Notes: generated by a model from the sequence alone, not told the origin. Shown: positions 10,090 through 19,793, counted from the stretch's first letter. The stretch: 64,000 nucleotides of DNA from Aurantibacillus circumpalustris (GCF_029625215.1 NZ_CP121197.1:2232001-2296000), one strand, 5' to 3'. A program made the numbers and translations.

Positions 10090-11427
10090 ATGAGCTATTT
10101 CAAAAAAAACAAATTAATTGGGTTTATTATTATTGCAATGATTTTGGGTCTAATACTAGGCTATATCATTAATCTATCAATTGATAGCAATGCATTTAAA
10201 TACGATAGGTCGTTGACGGAACAGATATCAAATCCGACTATAAAAAAGCAAGTCGAAAAAAGTCTCACTAAATACGAAGTTCATCAATTAAGCGAGATTA
10301 AAAAAAGTGTAGCGTCTAATTTTTCAATACTAAGTGATATTTTTCTTAATCTAATAAAAATGATTATCGCTCCACTTGTTTTAGCAGTGCTCGTTATGGG
10401 TGTTGCCAAGGTGGGCGATTTTAAAAGCGTTGGGAGAATTGGTTTAAAAACGATTGTTTATTTTACAAGTGCAACATTAATTGCATTGGCTTTGGGCCTT
10501 GTAATTGTGAATGTGTTTGAACCTGGCAAAGTACTCCATTTAGAGCGTCCAGAGGCCTCTATTGATGCAGGAATCAAATCTTCTAAACAAACTTCTAAGA
10601 ATTTTATTGATCATGTAATTCCTGAGAGTATTATTCGTTCTATGGCATCTAACGATATTTTACCTATTGTTGTATTTGCCTTATTTTTTGGTGTGGCAAC
10701 TGCTGCTGTTGGAGAAATTGGAAAACCAATTATCAAAGCCTTTGATAGTATTGGACACATTATGTTTAAAGTAACGAACTACGTTATGAATTTCGCACCC
10801 GTAGGAGTGTTTGGTGCAATAACCGCAGTAGTCATTCAGCAAGGTTTATCAGTTCTTAGTGCATACGGTTACCTGATGCTCTGTTTTTTTGGAGGACTTT
10901 TATTTTTTGTTTTTGGAGTTTTATTTGCGATATGTATAATATTTAAAATAAATTATTTCAGATTGATGAAAGATATTAAAGAACCAATTTTACTAGCATT
11001 TAGCACAGCAAGCAGTGAGAGCGCCATGCCGCAGACGATTAAAGCTTTAGAGAGTCATGGTATTAGTAATCGCATTGTAAGCTTTGTTTTACCATTAGGT
11101 TATTCTTTTAATCTTGATGGTAGCATCATGTACATGACTTTTGCAACTGTATTTATAGCACAGAGCTATGGTATGGATATTTCAGCTGCAGATCAGATAA
11201 AAATGATGTTGATTCTGTTAATTACAAGTAAAGGAATGGCAGGAGTTCCCCGTGCCTCGCTCGTAGTAATTGCCGGAATGTTAACAATGTTTAAAATCCC
11301 TGTAGAAGGATTATTGTTATTATTGGCTGTCGATCAGTTTCTTGATATGGGTAGGAGTGCTACAAACGTAGTGGGTAATGCGGTTGCGAGTGCAGTAGTT
11401 GCCAGACTTGAGGGTGAAAAGTTTTAA
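10090..11427 (+). CDS. Dicarboxylate/amino acid:cation symporter (DAACS, GltP/DctA family)
   Basis: A 445-residue inner-membrane secondary transporter. Family signatures are visible: the serine-rich re-entrant loop AFSTASSESAMPQT, then NLDGSIMYM in TM7, the KGMAGVPRAS hairpin and DQFLDMGRSATNVVGNAV in TM8. Family members co-transport glutamate, aspartate or C4-dicarboxylates with sodium or protons. There is an unusual hydrophilic N-terminal loop (residues about 30-75) between TM1 and TM2. The gene starts 3 bases after murF, implying co-transcription, though no functional link is apparent. The substrate is not predictable with certainty. Confidence 0.9.
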   Translation: MSYFKKNKLIGFIIIAMILGLILGYIINLSIDSNAFKYDRSLTEQISNPTIKKQVEKSLTKYEVHQLSEIKKSVASNFSILSDIFLNLIKMIIAPLVLAVLVMGVAKVGDFKSVGRIGLKTIVYFTSATLIALALGLVIVNVFEPGKVLHLERPEASIDAGIKSSKQTSKNFIDHVIPESIIRSMASNDILPIVVFALFFGVATAAVGEIGKPIIKAFDSIGHIMFKVTNYVMNFAPVGVFGAITAVVIQQGLSVLSAYGYLMLCFFGGLLFFVFGVLFAICIIFKINYFRLMKDIKEPILLAFSTASSESAMPQTIKALESHGISNRIVSFVLPLGYSFNLDGSIMYMTFATVFIAQSYGMDISAADQIKMMLILLITSKGMAGVPRASLVVIAGMLTMFKIPVEGLLLLLAVDQFLDMGRSATNVVGNAVASAVVARLEGEKF

Positions 11428-11482
11428 ATCTGAGTTAATAATTGAGCCCAATCTTTATGTTTTTTTACCGCTAAATAAATGC

Positions 11483-11490
11483 TAAATTTG
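11483..11490 (+). promoter_or_regulatory. Candidate -7 box for yidC
   Basis: TAAATTTG matches TAnnTTTG and lies 20 bases before the GTG start at 11511. No good TTTG -33 element is seen. The implied leader is about 13 bases. Confidence 0.5.
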
Positions 11491-11510
11491 CCGTCTTTAA
11501 ATTAATTGAA

Positions 11511-13388
11511 GTGGATAAAAAATCGTTAATCGGGCTGGGTTTAATAGCAGCAATTTTAGGTGTGTGGTTGTATTTTAGTGGACCCTCAAAAGAACAAATT
11601 GCAAGAAATAAACAAATTAGAGATTCAATTGAAACGGTTCAAAAAGAATATGCGGCAATAGAGGCCGCAAAGATGGCGGCTCTTCCTCCAGTGGTTGCTG
11701 ATACGCTTAAACAAACCGTTAATTTATCTGAGTCTGATAAATCTATTGCTTTAAACGATAAATACAAAGACTTTGCAATTTCTGCAGTCGGAAAATCTGA
11801 AACCTTTGTTATTGAAAACGAAAACGTAAAAGCTACAATTTCTAATAAAGGCGGTCAAATAGAAAAAGTAGAATTAAAAAAATATCATCGCCCGGATGAG
11901 ACTGGCAGCCTAGTACTGTTTAATAAAGACTCTACAAATTTTTCTTTAAAACTAAATGCTTACGACAGATCTCGTTTGTTTTCAACAGATAGTTTTTATT
12001 TTAAATCTGTTTCGCAAACTGCTTCAAGTATTATTTTAAAACTTGAAACGTCCAAACCTGGAAGTTACATGGAGTTCGCATACTCCCTTAAACCAAACGA
12101 TTATATTGTTGAGTCTGAAATTCGTTTTGTTGGAATGCAAGACATCATCTCTCAAACAGAAGACCAATTGCAACTCAATTGGAGCATGTTATTCCCAAGT
12201 CAAGAAAAATATATTGAAAAAGAAAAAAAGGCCGCTACTATTTATTTTAAACAAACTATCAATAGTCCTGATTATATAAATCCTGTGAAGGATGAAGAAA
12301 AAGAATTAAGTGAAGCCGATATAAAATGGGTATGCTTTAAACAGCAATTTTTTAATTCGACTATTGTTGCAAATAATTCTTTTAATAAAGCAGGAAGTTT
12401 TATAAAATCATCTTCTCGCCCTAATTCAACTACGGTTGTAAAGTCTGTGAAAAGCGAATTAGGTATACCATACAACCATGGCGCAGATGAAAAATTTTCT
12501 TATAAATTTTATTTTGGACCAAATCACTATTATACAATTTCGGACTATGGCTGGGAACTTGAGAGCATTATTCCGATGGGTTGGAGCATCTTCAGTTACA
12601 TTAATAAATGGATGGTTATTCCATTGTTTAATTGGTTAGGATTTATGAATCTAGGAATCGTGATTTTGATTCTAACTATGGTGGTAAAAATTGTATTGCT
12701 GCCGATTGCTTATAAAACATATATGAGCGGTGCAAAAATGCGTGTTTTAAAACCGGAAACGGACGCATTGAACGCCAAGTTTGAGAAGAACGCAGATCCA
12801 ATGAAAAAACAACAAGAACAAATGGCACTTTATCGAAAGGCGGGTGTAAATCCATTGTCTGGTTGCATACCTCTGTTGTTACAATTTCCAATTTTAATCG
12901 CCCTGTTCAACTTTATGCCAGCTGCCATAGAGTTACGTCAGCAAGGTTTTTTATGGGCTGACGACTTAAGTACTTTTGATAGCATCTGGAATTTTGGATA
13001 TGTACCATTTATTAATTGGGCTTATGGAGATCATGTGAGTTTGTTTGCCTTGATGATGTTTGTGAGCACATTGGCCTATACGTATATGAATAGCAGTATG
13101 ATGCCACAGCAGAATAATCAAATGCCTGGAATGAAATTTATGATGTATTTTATGCCGGTAATATTTTTAGCCGTTATGAATGATTATGCTGCCGGACTTA
13201 GCTGGTATTATTTCTTAGCGAATATGTTCACGTTCTTGCAAAACTGGATTATTAAAAAGATTGTGAGCGATCAAAAAATTCGATTGAAGTTAGAAGCGAA
13301 CATGAAAAAGCCAGCTAAGGTTTCAAATTTTCAGAAACGTTTAGAAGACATGGCTAAACAGAGGCAGCAAGCTGTAAAGAAAAGGTAA
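11511..13388 (+). CDS. yidC: Membrane protein insertase YidC
   Basis: A 625-residue Oxa1/YidC insertase that places and folds inner-membrane proteins. The start is GTG at 11511, giving MDKKSLIGLGLIAAILGVWLY as TM1; no ATG gives a better N terminus. A periplasmic beta-sandwich domain follows (about residues 100-340). The Oxa1 core holds the cytoplasmic helical hairpin MKKQQEQMALYRKAGVNPLSGC and the membrane motif LLQFPILIALF. The C terminus is basic (KQRQQAVKKR), as in ribosome-contacting YidC. The gene stands alone, with its own -7 box just upstream. Confidence 0.96.
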   Translation: MDKKSLIGLGLIAAILGVWLYFSGPSKEQIARNKQIRDSIETVQKEYAAIEAAKMAALPPVVADTLKQTVNLSESDKSIALNDKYKDFAISAVGKSETFVIENENVKATISNKGGQIEKVELKKYHRPDETGSLVLFNKDSTNFSLKLNAYDRSRLFSTDSFYFKSVSQTASSIILKLETSKPGSYMEFAYSLKPNDYIVESEIRFVGMQDIISQTEDQLQLNWSMLFPSQEKYIEKEKKAATIYFKQTINSPDYINPVKDEEKELSEADIKWVCFKQQFFNSTIVANNSFNKAGSFIKSSSRPNSTTVVKSVKSELGIPYNHGADEKFSYKFYFGPNHYYTISDYGWELESIIPMGWSIFSYINKWMVIPLFNWLGFMNLGIVILILTMVVKIVLLPIAYKTYMSGAKMRVLKPETDALNAKFEKNADPMKKQQEQMALYRKAGVNPLSGCIPLLLQFPILIALFNFMPAAIELRQQGFLWADDLSTFDSIWNFGYVPFINWAYGDHVSLFALMMFVSTLAYTYMNSSMMPQQNNQMPGMKFMMYFMPVIFLAVMNDYAAGLSWYYFLANMFTFLQNWIIKKIVSDQKIRLKLEANMKKPAKVSNFQKRLEDMAKQRQQAVKKR

Positions 13389-13434
13389 AGAATACTTTAA
13401 CTTTTTACTTGATCACTGGTATTTGTGTTAAAAT

Positions 13435-13442
13435 GTTGCAAC
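13435..13442. promoter_or_regulatory. Short palindrome upstream of the metal-uptake-like operon
   Basis: GTTGCAAC is a perfect 8-base palindrome 34 bases before the first gene of the RGPP/TonB operon. A metal-responsive repressor site (Zur/Fur type) would be expected in this place. The match is short and this assignment is inference only. Confidence 0.25.
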
Positions 13443-13475
13443 TGAAGGCAAAATTCTCTTAATTTGTTGTGTAAA

Positions 13476-13814
13476 ATGTTTAAGAACAAGTATATAAAGA
13501 TTTCTGTATCGGCCTTTTTGGTGCTTATGGCGCTTTGGGTAGCTACACCAAAGGTTTATATTCATGCTCTTCTACATCACGACCATTCTGCGATTTCAAT
13601 TGATAAGGAAACAAAAGTAAAATCACATACATCAACCGATGATTGTGATATTGAGAAATATAATAAACCTTCTTACTTTAATTTATTTAAATTCATTTAT
13701 AGTTTTATTCCATCCAAAGCAAAAAACACGAATAAAATTGCCGAAAAAGCAATTCATTTTAACAGCATTTCTTATGCTATTTCTCTTTTGAGAGGTCCAC
13801 CAGTTGGACAGTAG
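13476..13814 (+). CDS. Small His-rich protein with N-terminal membrane segment and C-terminal RGPP motif
   Basis: A 112-residue protein starting at ATG 13476 (MFKNKYIKISVSAF); the frame is open from a TTG at 13464, but the ATG gives a clean signal/TM segment (residues about 5-25). A short His cluster follows (HALLHHDHS), then a mid-chain hydrophobic patch and the ending LLRGPPVGQ. I know no characterised family for it. Small Bacteroidota proteins with His clusters and terminal RGPP often precede TonB-dependent receptors for metals, so metal handling in the periplasm is the inference. It shares the RGPP ending with the next gene. Confidence 0.7.
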   Translation: MFKNKYIKISVSAFLVLMALWVATPKVYIHALLHHDHSAISIDKETKVKSHTSTDDCDIEKYNKPSYFNLFKFIYSFIPSKAKNTNKIAEKAIHFNSISYAISLLRGPPVGQ

Positions 13815-13887
13815 TTTCGAGTATTTTTGGCGCCCAATAATTCTATTTGAACCAAATCAAAATTAAATTTATTATAATTATTTTAAA

Positions 13888-14205
13888 GTGAAAAAAATTC
13901 ATTCATTTACCTCAGTACTCATGATCGTTTTGCTTCTTTTTCAATTAGTGGAAAAGGTTTCGCATGATTTTGAGCATTTCAGTGATGATCATTGTTCAAA
14001 GAAGGATATTCATTTTTGTAAAGCCGAACATACCTGTTCAATTTGTGATTATGTATTTTCTTCGTCAGCGACACCTCCAAATAATGAAGATTTAATTTTT
14101 GTAGTCTCAAAGGCAGGTGAAGAAACGAATTCAATCATTGCATTTAATACTTTAATTTCCCCCAAGTTTAAACTCTCTCTCAGAGGCCCTCCGGCTTGCG
14201 CTTAA
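13888..14205 (+). CDS. Small Cys/His-containing exported protein with RGPP ending (DUF2946-like)
   Basis: A 105-residue protein with a GTG start at 13888 (MKKIHSFTSVLMIVLLLFQL) giving a signal/TM segment. A metal-ligand-rich middle follows: HDFEHFSDDHCSKKDIHFCKAEHTCSICDY. The end is LSLRGPPACA. The CxxC plus His pattern and the C-terminal R-[GA]-P-P recall DUF2946-like proteins, many of which sit in copper or zinc loci; this is resemblance by eye, not an alignment. It lies 73 bases after its RGPP partner and 57 before the receptor gene, consistent with a single operon. Confidence 0.7.
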   Translation: MKKIHSFTSVLMIVLLLFQLVEKVSHDFEHFSDDHCSKKDIHFCKAEHTCSICDYVFSSSATPPNNEDLIFVVSKAGEETNSIIAFNTLISPKFKLSLRGPPACA

Positions 14206-14262
14206 GAGCGTTGTTCAGTTTTCAAATCAGGTAATTTTTATGATCATATTTTATGATCTATC

Positions 14263-16599
14263 ATGTTTATAAAAAAACACATATTCTTATGTGGTCTTTT
14301 TTTAATTAGCTTCTTAGTCAAATCGCAGGATTGCAAATTGATATTAAGAGGTGTTATTGAGGACCAGGATAATAGTGAAACTTTAGGATTCGCTGTTGTA
14401 AAGCTGCTTAAGCCTGAAATGATCATTCAAACAAATGACAAAGGTGAATTCGTGTTTTCTAATTTGTGTGAGGGTGAGTATCAAATTTTAGTTCAGCACA
14501 TCGGTTGCAATGACACTCTGTTTACAATAAAACTCAACAAGTCAAAAAAAATTCTTTTGAAACTGCCTCACAGTATGAATAATCTTGATGAGGTGGATAT
14601 TATGGACAAACGAACTGAGATGAAAAAAACACAAACTGTTGAGCAATTATCAGACGAAGAAATTCAAAAATCTAAAGGTCAGAGTTTGGGAGACGTTCTA
14701 AAAAACATAAGTGGCGTAACAACATTAAACACAGGCGCAACTATTTCTAAGCCAATGGTGCATGGTATGCAAGGGTACAGACTTTTGATTTTAAATAATG
14801 GTATCAGACAAGAAGGTCAACAATGGGGTAATGAACATGCTCCTGAGATAGATCCATTTATAGCAAAGAAATTTTCCGTGATAAAAGGAGTAGGGGCCAT
14901 ACGTTATGGAAGTGATGCTATTGCCGGTGTTGTTTTGGTTGAACCGAATGAATTACCCGACACTGCCGCTATGACTGGTGAGGTGAATTTAGTTGGTTTG
15001 AGTAACGGCCAGACTGGAGCAGTTTCAGGACTTTTGGAAGGTAGTTTCGAAAAACTCAAAGGCTTTAGTTGGCGCTTGCAAGGAAGTATGAAAAAAGGTG
15101 GTAACGTTAAAACACCAAACTATTTTCTTGCAAATACTGGTCTGGAAGAAAAAAACTTTTCTTATGCTTTGGGATATCACAGAAAAAAATGGGGAGCTGA
15201 AATGTATTACTCTCAGTTTAACTCTGCTATTGGAATTTTTCAAGGTTCACATATTGGAAATTTAACGGACTTAACTAAGGCACTACAACTTAATAAACCA
15301 ATAGATAGTCTTGCAGCTTTTTCTTTTTCTATTGATCGTCCAAATCAGGTGATTGGACATGAACTCATTAAAGGCTTAACACATTACCATTTTTCTTCTA
15401 AGTGGCGAGCGAAAATTCTGTGTGCCTGGCAGTATAATAAACGACAAGAGTTTGACTTACGTCGCTTAACTACTTTAGAGAAAGAAACAGGCAAAGTAGC
15501 ACCAGATCTTGATTTGGGTATTACTTCACAAACGGCTGATGCAATTTTAGAACACGATAACATAAAAGCGTTTAGAGGAATATTTGGTTTAAGTTATATG
15601 AATCAAAAAAACATTTATTCGGGACGTTTTTTTATTCCGAATTACATAAGCAATTCTTTTGGTGTATTTGCAACAGAGCGTTATGTGAAAAGATATATTG
15701 AAATGGAAGTTGGAATCCGCTACGATGAAAAGCATTTACAGTCTTATTTCTATGAAGGAAAGGATTGGAAAGAACATCTTAGAACTTTTAAAAATAGCAC
15801 TTACAATGCCGGTGTAATTTGGAAACCAAATTCAGTGTTTAATTTATTTGTAAATGCAGGATCTGCCTGGCGTGCACCAGCACCTAATGAGTTGTACAGC
15901 AATGGCATTCATCAGGGAGCTGCAACAATTGAACGAGGGAATCCTGATTTTAAATCGGAAACCTGTTACAATTTAACAGCTACTGGTATTTATAAAACAA
16001 AAAAATTAAATCTAGAGTTGAGTGCTTACTACAATCGTTTTGAGAATTTTATTTATTTAAGTCCGAGTGGTGAATTAGAATTAACCATCCGGGGAGCCTT
16101 CCCAGTGTTTGTTTATAAACAAGATAAGGTAAAGATAAGTGGTCTTGATTTTAAATCAAATTATTTAATAAACAACTACTTTTCTTTTGGATTAAAAGGA
16201 ATGATTGTGAGAGCTTGGAATTATAGTATAAGCGATTATCTTATTTATATGCCGTCAGACAGGTTAGACCTTAATTTTAAATTCAAAATTCCGGGTAAAA
16301 AAATGTTTCAAAATACCTATTTCCAAATCAATAATCAGTTTGTTGCAAAGCAATGGCGCTCTCCTTTGGACGTAGATTTTGCGCCTGCGCCAAATGGCTA
16401 CTCTTTATTAGGGCTTGATTTAGGAACTGAGGTACAAATTAAAAAACAAAAATTATTAATAAATCTAAGTGCTACAAATTTACTAAATGCCCGTTACCGC
16501 GAATACCTCGACAGATTCAGGTATTACGCCGATGCAATAGGAGTTTCATATAATGTGCGCATTACAATTCCATTATTACTTTACAAAAAAACTAATTAA
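14263..16599 (+). CDS. TonB-dependent receptor with carboxypeptidase-regulatory-like N-terminal domain
   Basis: A 778-residue outer-membrane receptor. The signal peptide ends LVKSQ. A CarboxypepD_reg-like Ig domain follows (GVIEDQDNSETLGFAVVKLL to about residue 105). The plug domain has LGDVLKNISGVTTLNTGATISKP, GYRLLILNNGIRQEGQ and RYGSDAIAGVV. The 22-strand barrel ends in the TonB-receptor-like NLLNARYREYLDRFRYYAD region with an aromatic-rich C terminus. The plug's QQWGNEHAPEID segment is typical of metal-type Bacteroidota receptors. Two RGPP small proteins precede it and a lipoprotein follows, suggesting uptake of a metal or metal chelate, which is inference. Confidence 0.9.
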   Translation: MFIKKHIFLCGLFLISFLVKSQDCKLILRGVIEDQDNSETLGFAVVKLLKPEMIIQTNDKGEFVFSNLCEGEYQILVQHIGCNDTLFTIKLNKSKKILLKLPHSMNNLDEVDIMDKRTEMKKTQTVEQLSDEEIQKSKGQSLGDVLKNISGVTTLNTGATISKPMVHGMQGYRLLILNNGIRQEGQQWGNEHAPEIDPFIAKKFSVIKGVGAIRYGSDAIAGVVLVEPNELPDTAAMTGEVNLVGLSNGQTGAVSGLLEGSFEKLKGFSWRLQGSMKKGGNVKTPNYFLANTGLEEKNFSYALGYHRKKWGAEMYYSQFNSAIGIFQGSHIGNLTDLTKALQLNKPIDSLAAFSFSIDRPNQVIGHELIKGLTHYHFSSKWRAKILCAWQYNKRQEFDLRRLTTLEKETGKVAPDLDLGITSQTADAILEHDNIKAFRGIFGLSYMNQKNIYSGRFFIPNYISNSFGVFATERYVKRYIEMEVGIRYDEKHLQSYFYEGKDWKEHLRTFKNSTYNAGVIWKPNSVFNLFVNAGSAWRAPAPNELYSNGIHQGAATIERGNPDFKSETCYNLTATGIYKTKKLNLELSAYYNRFENFIYLSPSGELELTIRGAFPVFVYKQDKVKISGLDFKSNYLINNYFSFGLKGMIVRAWNYSISDYLIYMPSDRLDLNFKFKIPGKKMFQNTYFQINNQFVAKQWRSPLDVDFAPAPNGYSLLGLDLGTEVQIKKQKLLINLSATNLLNARYREYLDRFRYYADAIGVSYNVRITIPLLLYKKTN

Positions 16600-16610
16600 A
16601 AAACTAAAAC

Positions 16611-17264
16611 ATGAAAACAACTATTAAACTATTTAGCATTACAATGACAGTGCTACTTTTGATTGCAGCTTCCTGCAAAAAAGATAAAAAAGATCCCATA
16701 AAGGAACCTGAACCAACTCCTGATCCTCAGGAAGTAATTACCACTTTTAAATTAATTTTAACGGACTCTGCATCAAATATATCGTCTGTTTATATGTTTA
16801 AAGACCCCGACGGTGATGGCGGGCAGGCTGGTTTCTATGGACCAACAAGTACATCGCAAACAGATTCTGTTATTACATTAGCAGCTAATAAAACATATTA
16901 CGGGAAAATTGTTTTGTTGGATGAAACAAAAAGCCCAGTGGATTCTATTTCAAATGAAGTGAAATCAGAAGGGGTAGAGCACATGTTTTTTTATAACAAT
17001 GGAAATAATACCATTCTTAATTCTGTTAATCCATACACGGTTAAATTAAATGGATCTGATATTAAAATTACTTATTTGGATTTGGATGCAGGAACACCTC
17101 AAAGAGGAATAGGTTTGCAAACACTTTGGAGAACTACAATGGCAAGTGGTACTACTAAGCATTTGCTTAATATTACTTTAAAACATCAACCTGACTCCAA
17201 GGATGGCACCTATGGGCCGGGAGAAAGCGATGTTTCTGTGGACTTTAAAGTGATGTTGAATTAA
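16611..17264 (+). CDS. Lipoprotein associated with the TonB-dependent receptor
   Basis: A 217-residue lipoprotein: the signal ends IAASC at about residue 22, then a Lys/Pro/Glu-rich linker (KKDKKDPIKEPEPTPDP). A compact beta-rich domain follows with an acidic DPDGDGGQ segment and a C-terminal KHQPDSKDGTYGPGESDVSVDF motif. Similar lipoproteins are regularly found next to metal-type TonB receptors in this phylum, where automated annotation calls them type 1 periplasmic-binding-fold superfamily proteins. It starts 11 bases after the receptor, so it is co-transcribed. A cell-surface or periplasmic ligand-binding partner is likely but unproven. Confidence 0.75.
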   Translation: MKTTIKLFSITMTVLLLIAASCKKDKKDPIKEPEPTPDPQEVITTFKLILTDSASNISSVYMFKDPDGDGGQAGFYGPTSTSQTDSVITLAANKTYYGKIVLLDETKSPVDSISNEVKSEGVEHMFFYNNGNNTILNSVNPYTVKLNGSDIKITYLDLDAGTPQRGIGLQTLWRTTMASGTTKHLLNITLKHQPDSKDGTYGPGESDVSVDFKVMLN

Positions 17265-17284
17265 TCTTTAAACGATTATAGTGT

Positions 17285-19648
17285 TTATTTTATGCCACAA
17301 CTTGAATTGTAAACCCTTTTAACCTCGGGGTTTTCAAGCACCTGAAAAGTCATAAAGGGTTCCCCAATTAGTTTGCAATAGCGTTCCTGATTTTTATTTT
17401 TTGCAATTTCCATAGCTTTTGCAAAAGTACGCGAGTAATATTTTTCCTGAACTCTGCTCGCTAAACTAATATACATAAAAACCAGATTTTCGTTTACGTT
17501 GGCTGCCTTTAAGTAAGGTTCAAGTAAGGTAGCTGCATAATTGTAGTCTTTAACTCTACTAAATACCGAGGCCAATTTTAAAGCATTTTGCCAGGTAGCA
17601 TCCTTTATGTTATAAAACTGTTTAATTCTTGCAATACAGGCGTCCATTTGTACTTCTGAATTAGGAAGCGTATCAAGTGTTTCCATTATTTTGAATTGCC
17701 ACTCAATATTTAATCCGTTTACGTAATTGCTATCTAATTTACCGTATAAATTATTTATCGTTTGTTGAACTTCTGATTGATGTGCAGCGTTGCCAGCACT
17801 GCTATCAAGTTTAAGCTGACAAAAAACTTTGTTGTATTGTAAAATAGGATTCGAAGGTTCAGAAATTAAAAGTTTGTCAAACGTTTTATCGTCTTCATCA
17901 GTAACAGAATTATTAGCGAGATAACTGTAGTAAATTTGGTTGTTTAAAAGACCAGTATTTTTTGGACTGTCGATTATTTTTAAGCTGTCATATATGCTTG
18001 CAGCGTACTTCCCTTCACCAACACGCCTATTAATAAATTCCATTATTTTATAGGCAAGTTTGCTGTTGTTTGCTTTGGCAGCCCTGTTAAAACTTACGGT
18101 AGTAAATTTTTCCTCTTTAAGCCCACTTACATCATAGGTAACGTCCATTATTATTTGCGCAAAACGTTCTTTAGCTAATATTGGTTCTAACTCTTCGAGA
18201 AGTTTTTTATCGCCATTAATTCTTTCGATTGCTTTATTTTTTCCAAGGTTTACAATGTCAGCGTATTTACCATCTTCATTTTCCAGCAAAAATAAACCCC
18301 AACTATCTTTTGTTTGAATGGTAGGATTAATTTTATTGTTTTGCATTCCTTGTAAAACCGTTACGACACTTTCGGCACGTTTGCGTTGCAGTTTAGAGTT
18401 GGCTAGCGAATCACCTTCAATAGAAGCATAAGCGTAAATGTATAAACCATCAATAATAAAATCGGGTTCATTCATAGCTTTAATAAACGGTTCAATATCT
18501 ACTTGTTTAAATTCTGCTTTATTTTTTTCGAATGGAATAATAAAATTTACAATTGAACTTTCGTTTCTTGGTTCAAATGCTGGTTTTAAGCCCTTGCTAT
18601 TTTGTATTGGCAATAAACCAATGGGAGTATTACTTTCTATGGTTGCATTTTCATTATAACCGCGGGTGACCGTTTTACAGAGAACACCATTTTGAATAAC
18701 TAATAAATTCAGTTCATAAGGTCCAGTTATTTTTGGATCGAATTTTCCAAGAAGAACTTCTATTCCTTTTATTTTTCGATTCGCCTTTTTATCTTTTGTA
18801 ATGAGTAAATTCTTTTTGAAGAGAGCTTCTTTATAAAGAACTTTGCTCATAATGCCTTTATTGAGTAAGTTGTTGTCAACGATGTTGTAGTCTCCAGCAA
18901 TAAATTGACTTCGTTGAACGATATCAACGGCTAAACCATCCTTTTCTTTTTTCAGAAAACGTCTTAAATCCTTTGCGTTTGGATATCTTAAATAAATTTT
19001 ATTATCTGAAACATACAAACCTTTTTGGAGTAGGTCATAGTTACGCCAGCGTTCACATGTTTTGCAGGCTTTCGGTTCGACTGGTTTTAGAGATTTCGAT
19101 TTGTTGTTGAATGGCACTTCAAGCTGATCCTTGTATATAACGCCTCCGTTTTTAATATCGTAACCACCAAAAAAAGCACTCACATAAACTTTTTCACCAT
19201 CTTCATCTATGGTACCAACTATACCAACTAGTGAATATTTAGGATTAGTAACAACGGGTAAATCCTTTAGATTGTTTTCCCAGCGATTATAAATTACTTT
19301 TGCTACGTCTTCGGTTGAAAAATCTTCCCGCCCTTTACTTATAACCCCCTTCATAACCAGCTCTTCACCTTTTGAGGTTGCATTTACGTATTTTAGAAAT
19401 TTCAAGGCTGTTTTTCTGTCAGTTTTTTCCGAATCATTATCTGCCATTGCTTGAGAACTTATTTCAGCAGCAGACTGCAGCATTTCACTCATTTCGAGGG
19501 TGTCGAGACCCTTACTTATTCTAAATCGGTTAAGCTCATTTAAGAGCACTCTTGGAAGGCTTTCTGTTCTGAATTTACCGCCCGATGACTGAGCGGATGC
19601 ACATAAAGACAGGGCAACGATCATTAGCGAAATTAGAAAACGATTCAT
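17285..19648 (-). CDS. CAP-domain (SCP-like) exported protein with OmpA-like region
   Basis: A 787-residue protein with signal peptide ending CASAQ. Residues about 30-165 resemble a CAP/SCP domain: LLNELNRFRISKGLDTLEMS, SAAEISSQAMADND and the terminal VYVSAFFGGYD strand. The middle (about 340-440) looks OmpA-like, with FEKNKAEFK, IDGLYIYAYASIEGDS and RKRAESVVTVLQ. The C-terminal third is helical, perhaps TPR-like. Such CAP plus OmpA-like proteins may act at the peptidoglycan. The gene converges with the lipoprotein gene and stands apart from its minus-strand neighbours. The exact function is unknown. Confidence 0.75.
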   Translation of the reverse strand: MNRFLISLMIVALSLCASAQSSGGKFRTESLPRVLLNELNRFRISKGLDTLEMSEMLQSAAEISSQAMADNDSEKTDRKTALKFLKYVNATSKGEELVMKGVISKGREDFSTEDVAKVIYNRWENNLKDLPVVTNPKYSLVGIVGTIDEDGEKVYVSAFFGGYDIKNGGVIYKDQLEVPFNNKSKSLKPVEPKACKTCERWRNYDLLQKGLYVSDNKIYLRYPNAKDLRRFLKKEKDGLAVDIVQRSQFIAGDYNIVDNNLLNKGIMSKVLYKEALFKKNLLITKDKKANRKIKGIEVLLGKFDPKITGPYELNLLVIQNGVLCKTVTRGYNENATIESNTPIGLLPIQNSKGLKPAFEPRNESSIVNFIIPFEKNKAEFKQVDIEPFIKAMNEPDFIIDGLYIYAYASIEGDSLANSKLQRKRAESVVTVLQGMQNNKINPTIQTKDSWGLFLLENEDGKYADIVNLGKNKAIERINGDKKLLEELEPILAKERFAQIIMDVTYDVSGLKEEKFTTVSFNRAAKANNSKLAYKIMEFINRRVGEGKYAASIYDSLKIIDSPKNTGLLNNQIYYSYLANNSVTDEDDKTFDKLLISEPSNPILQYNKVFCQLKLDSSAGNAAHQSEVQQTINNLYGKLDSNYVNGLNIEWQFKIMETLDTLPNSEVQMDACIARIKQFYNIKDATWQNALKLASVFSRVKDYNYAATLLEPYLKAANVNENLVFMYISLASRVQEKYYSRTFAKAMEIAKNKNQERYCKLIGEPFMTFQVLENPEVKRVYNSSCGIK

Positions 19649-19793
19649 TTTGTGGATTTAAGAATACAAAATAAATAATATTGTCACAAAACAAGCCTTT
19701 ATTAAAAAAAGGTTTTAAACAGTAGTGTGGTATTAAGTTGATTCGTTTAAGAATAGAGATAATTGCCAACTTGCCAGGCAACATTTAGTTATA

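Noticed and set aside
19575-19784. 69-residue minus-strand ORF overlapping the start of the CAP-domain gene
   Set aside because: It overlaps in another frame the signal peptide of a clear gene and has no recognisable feature.
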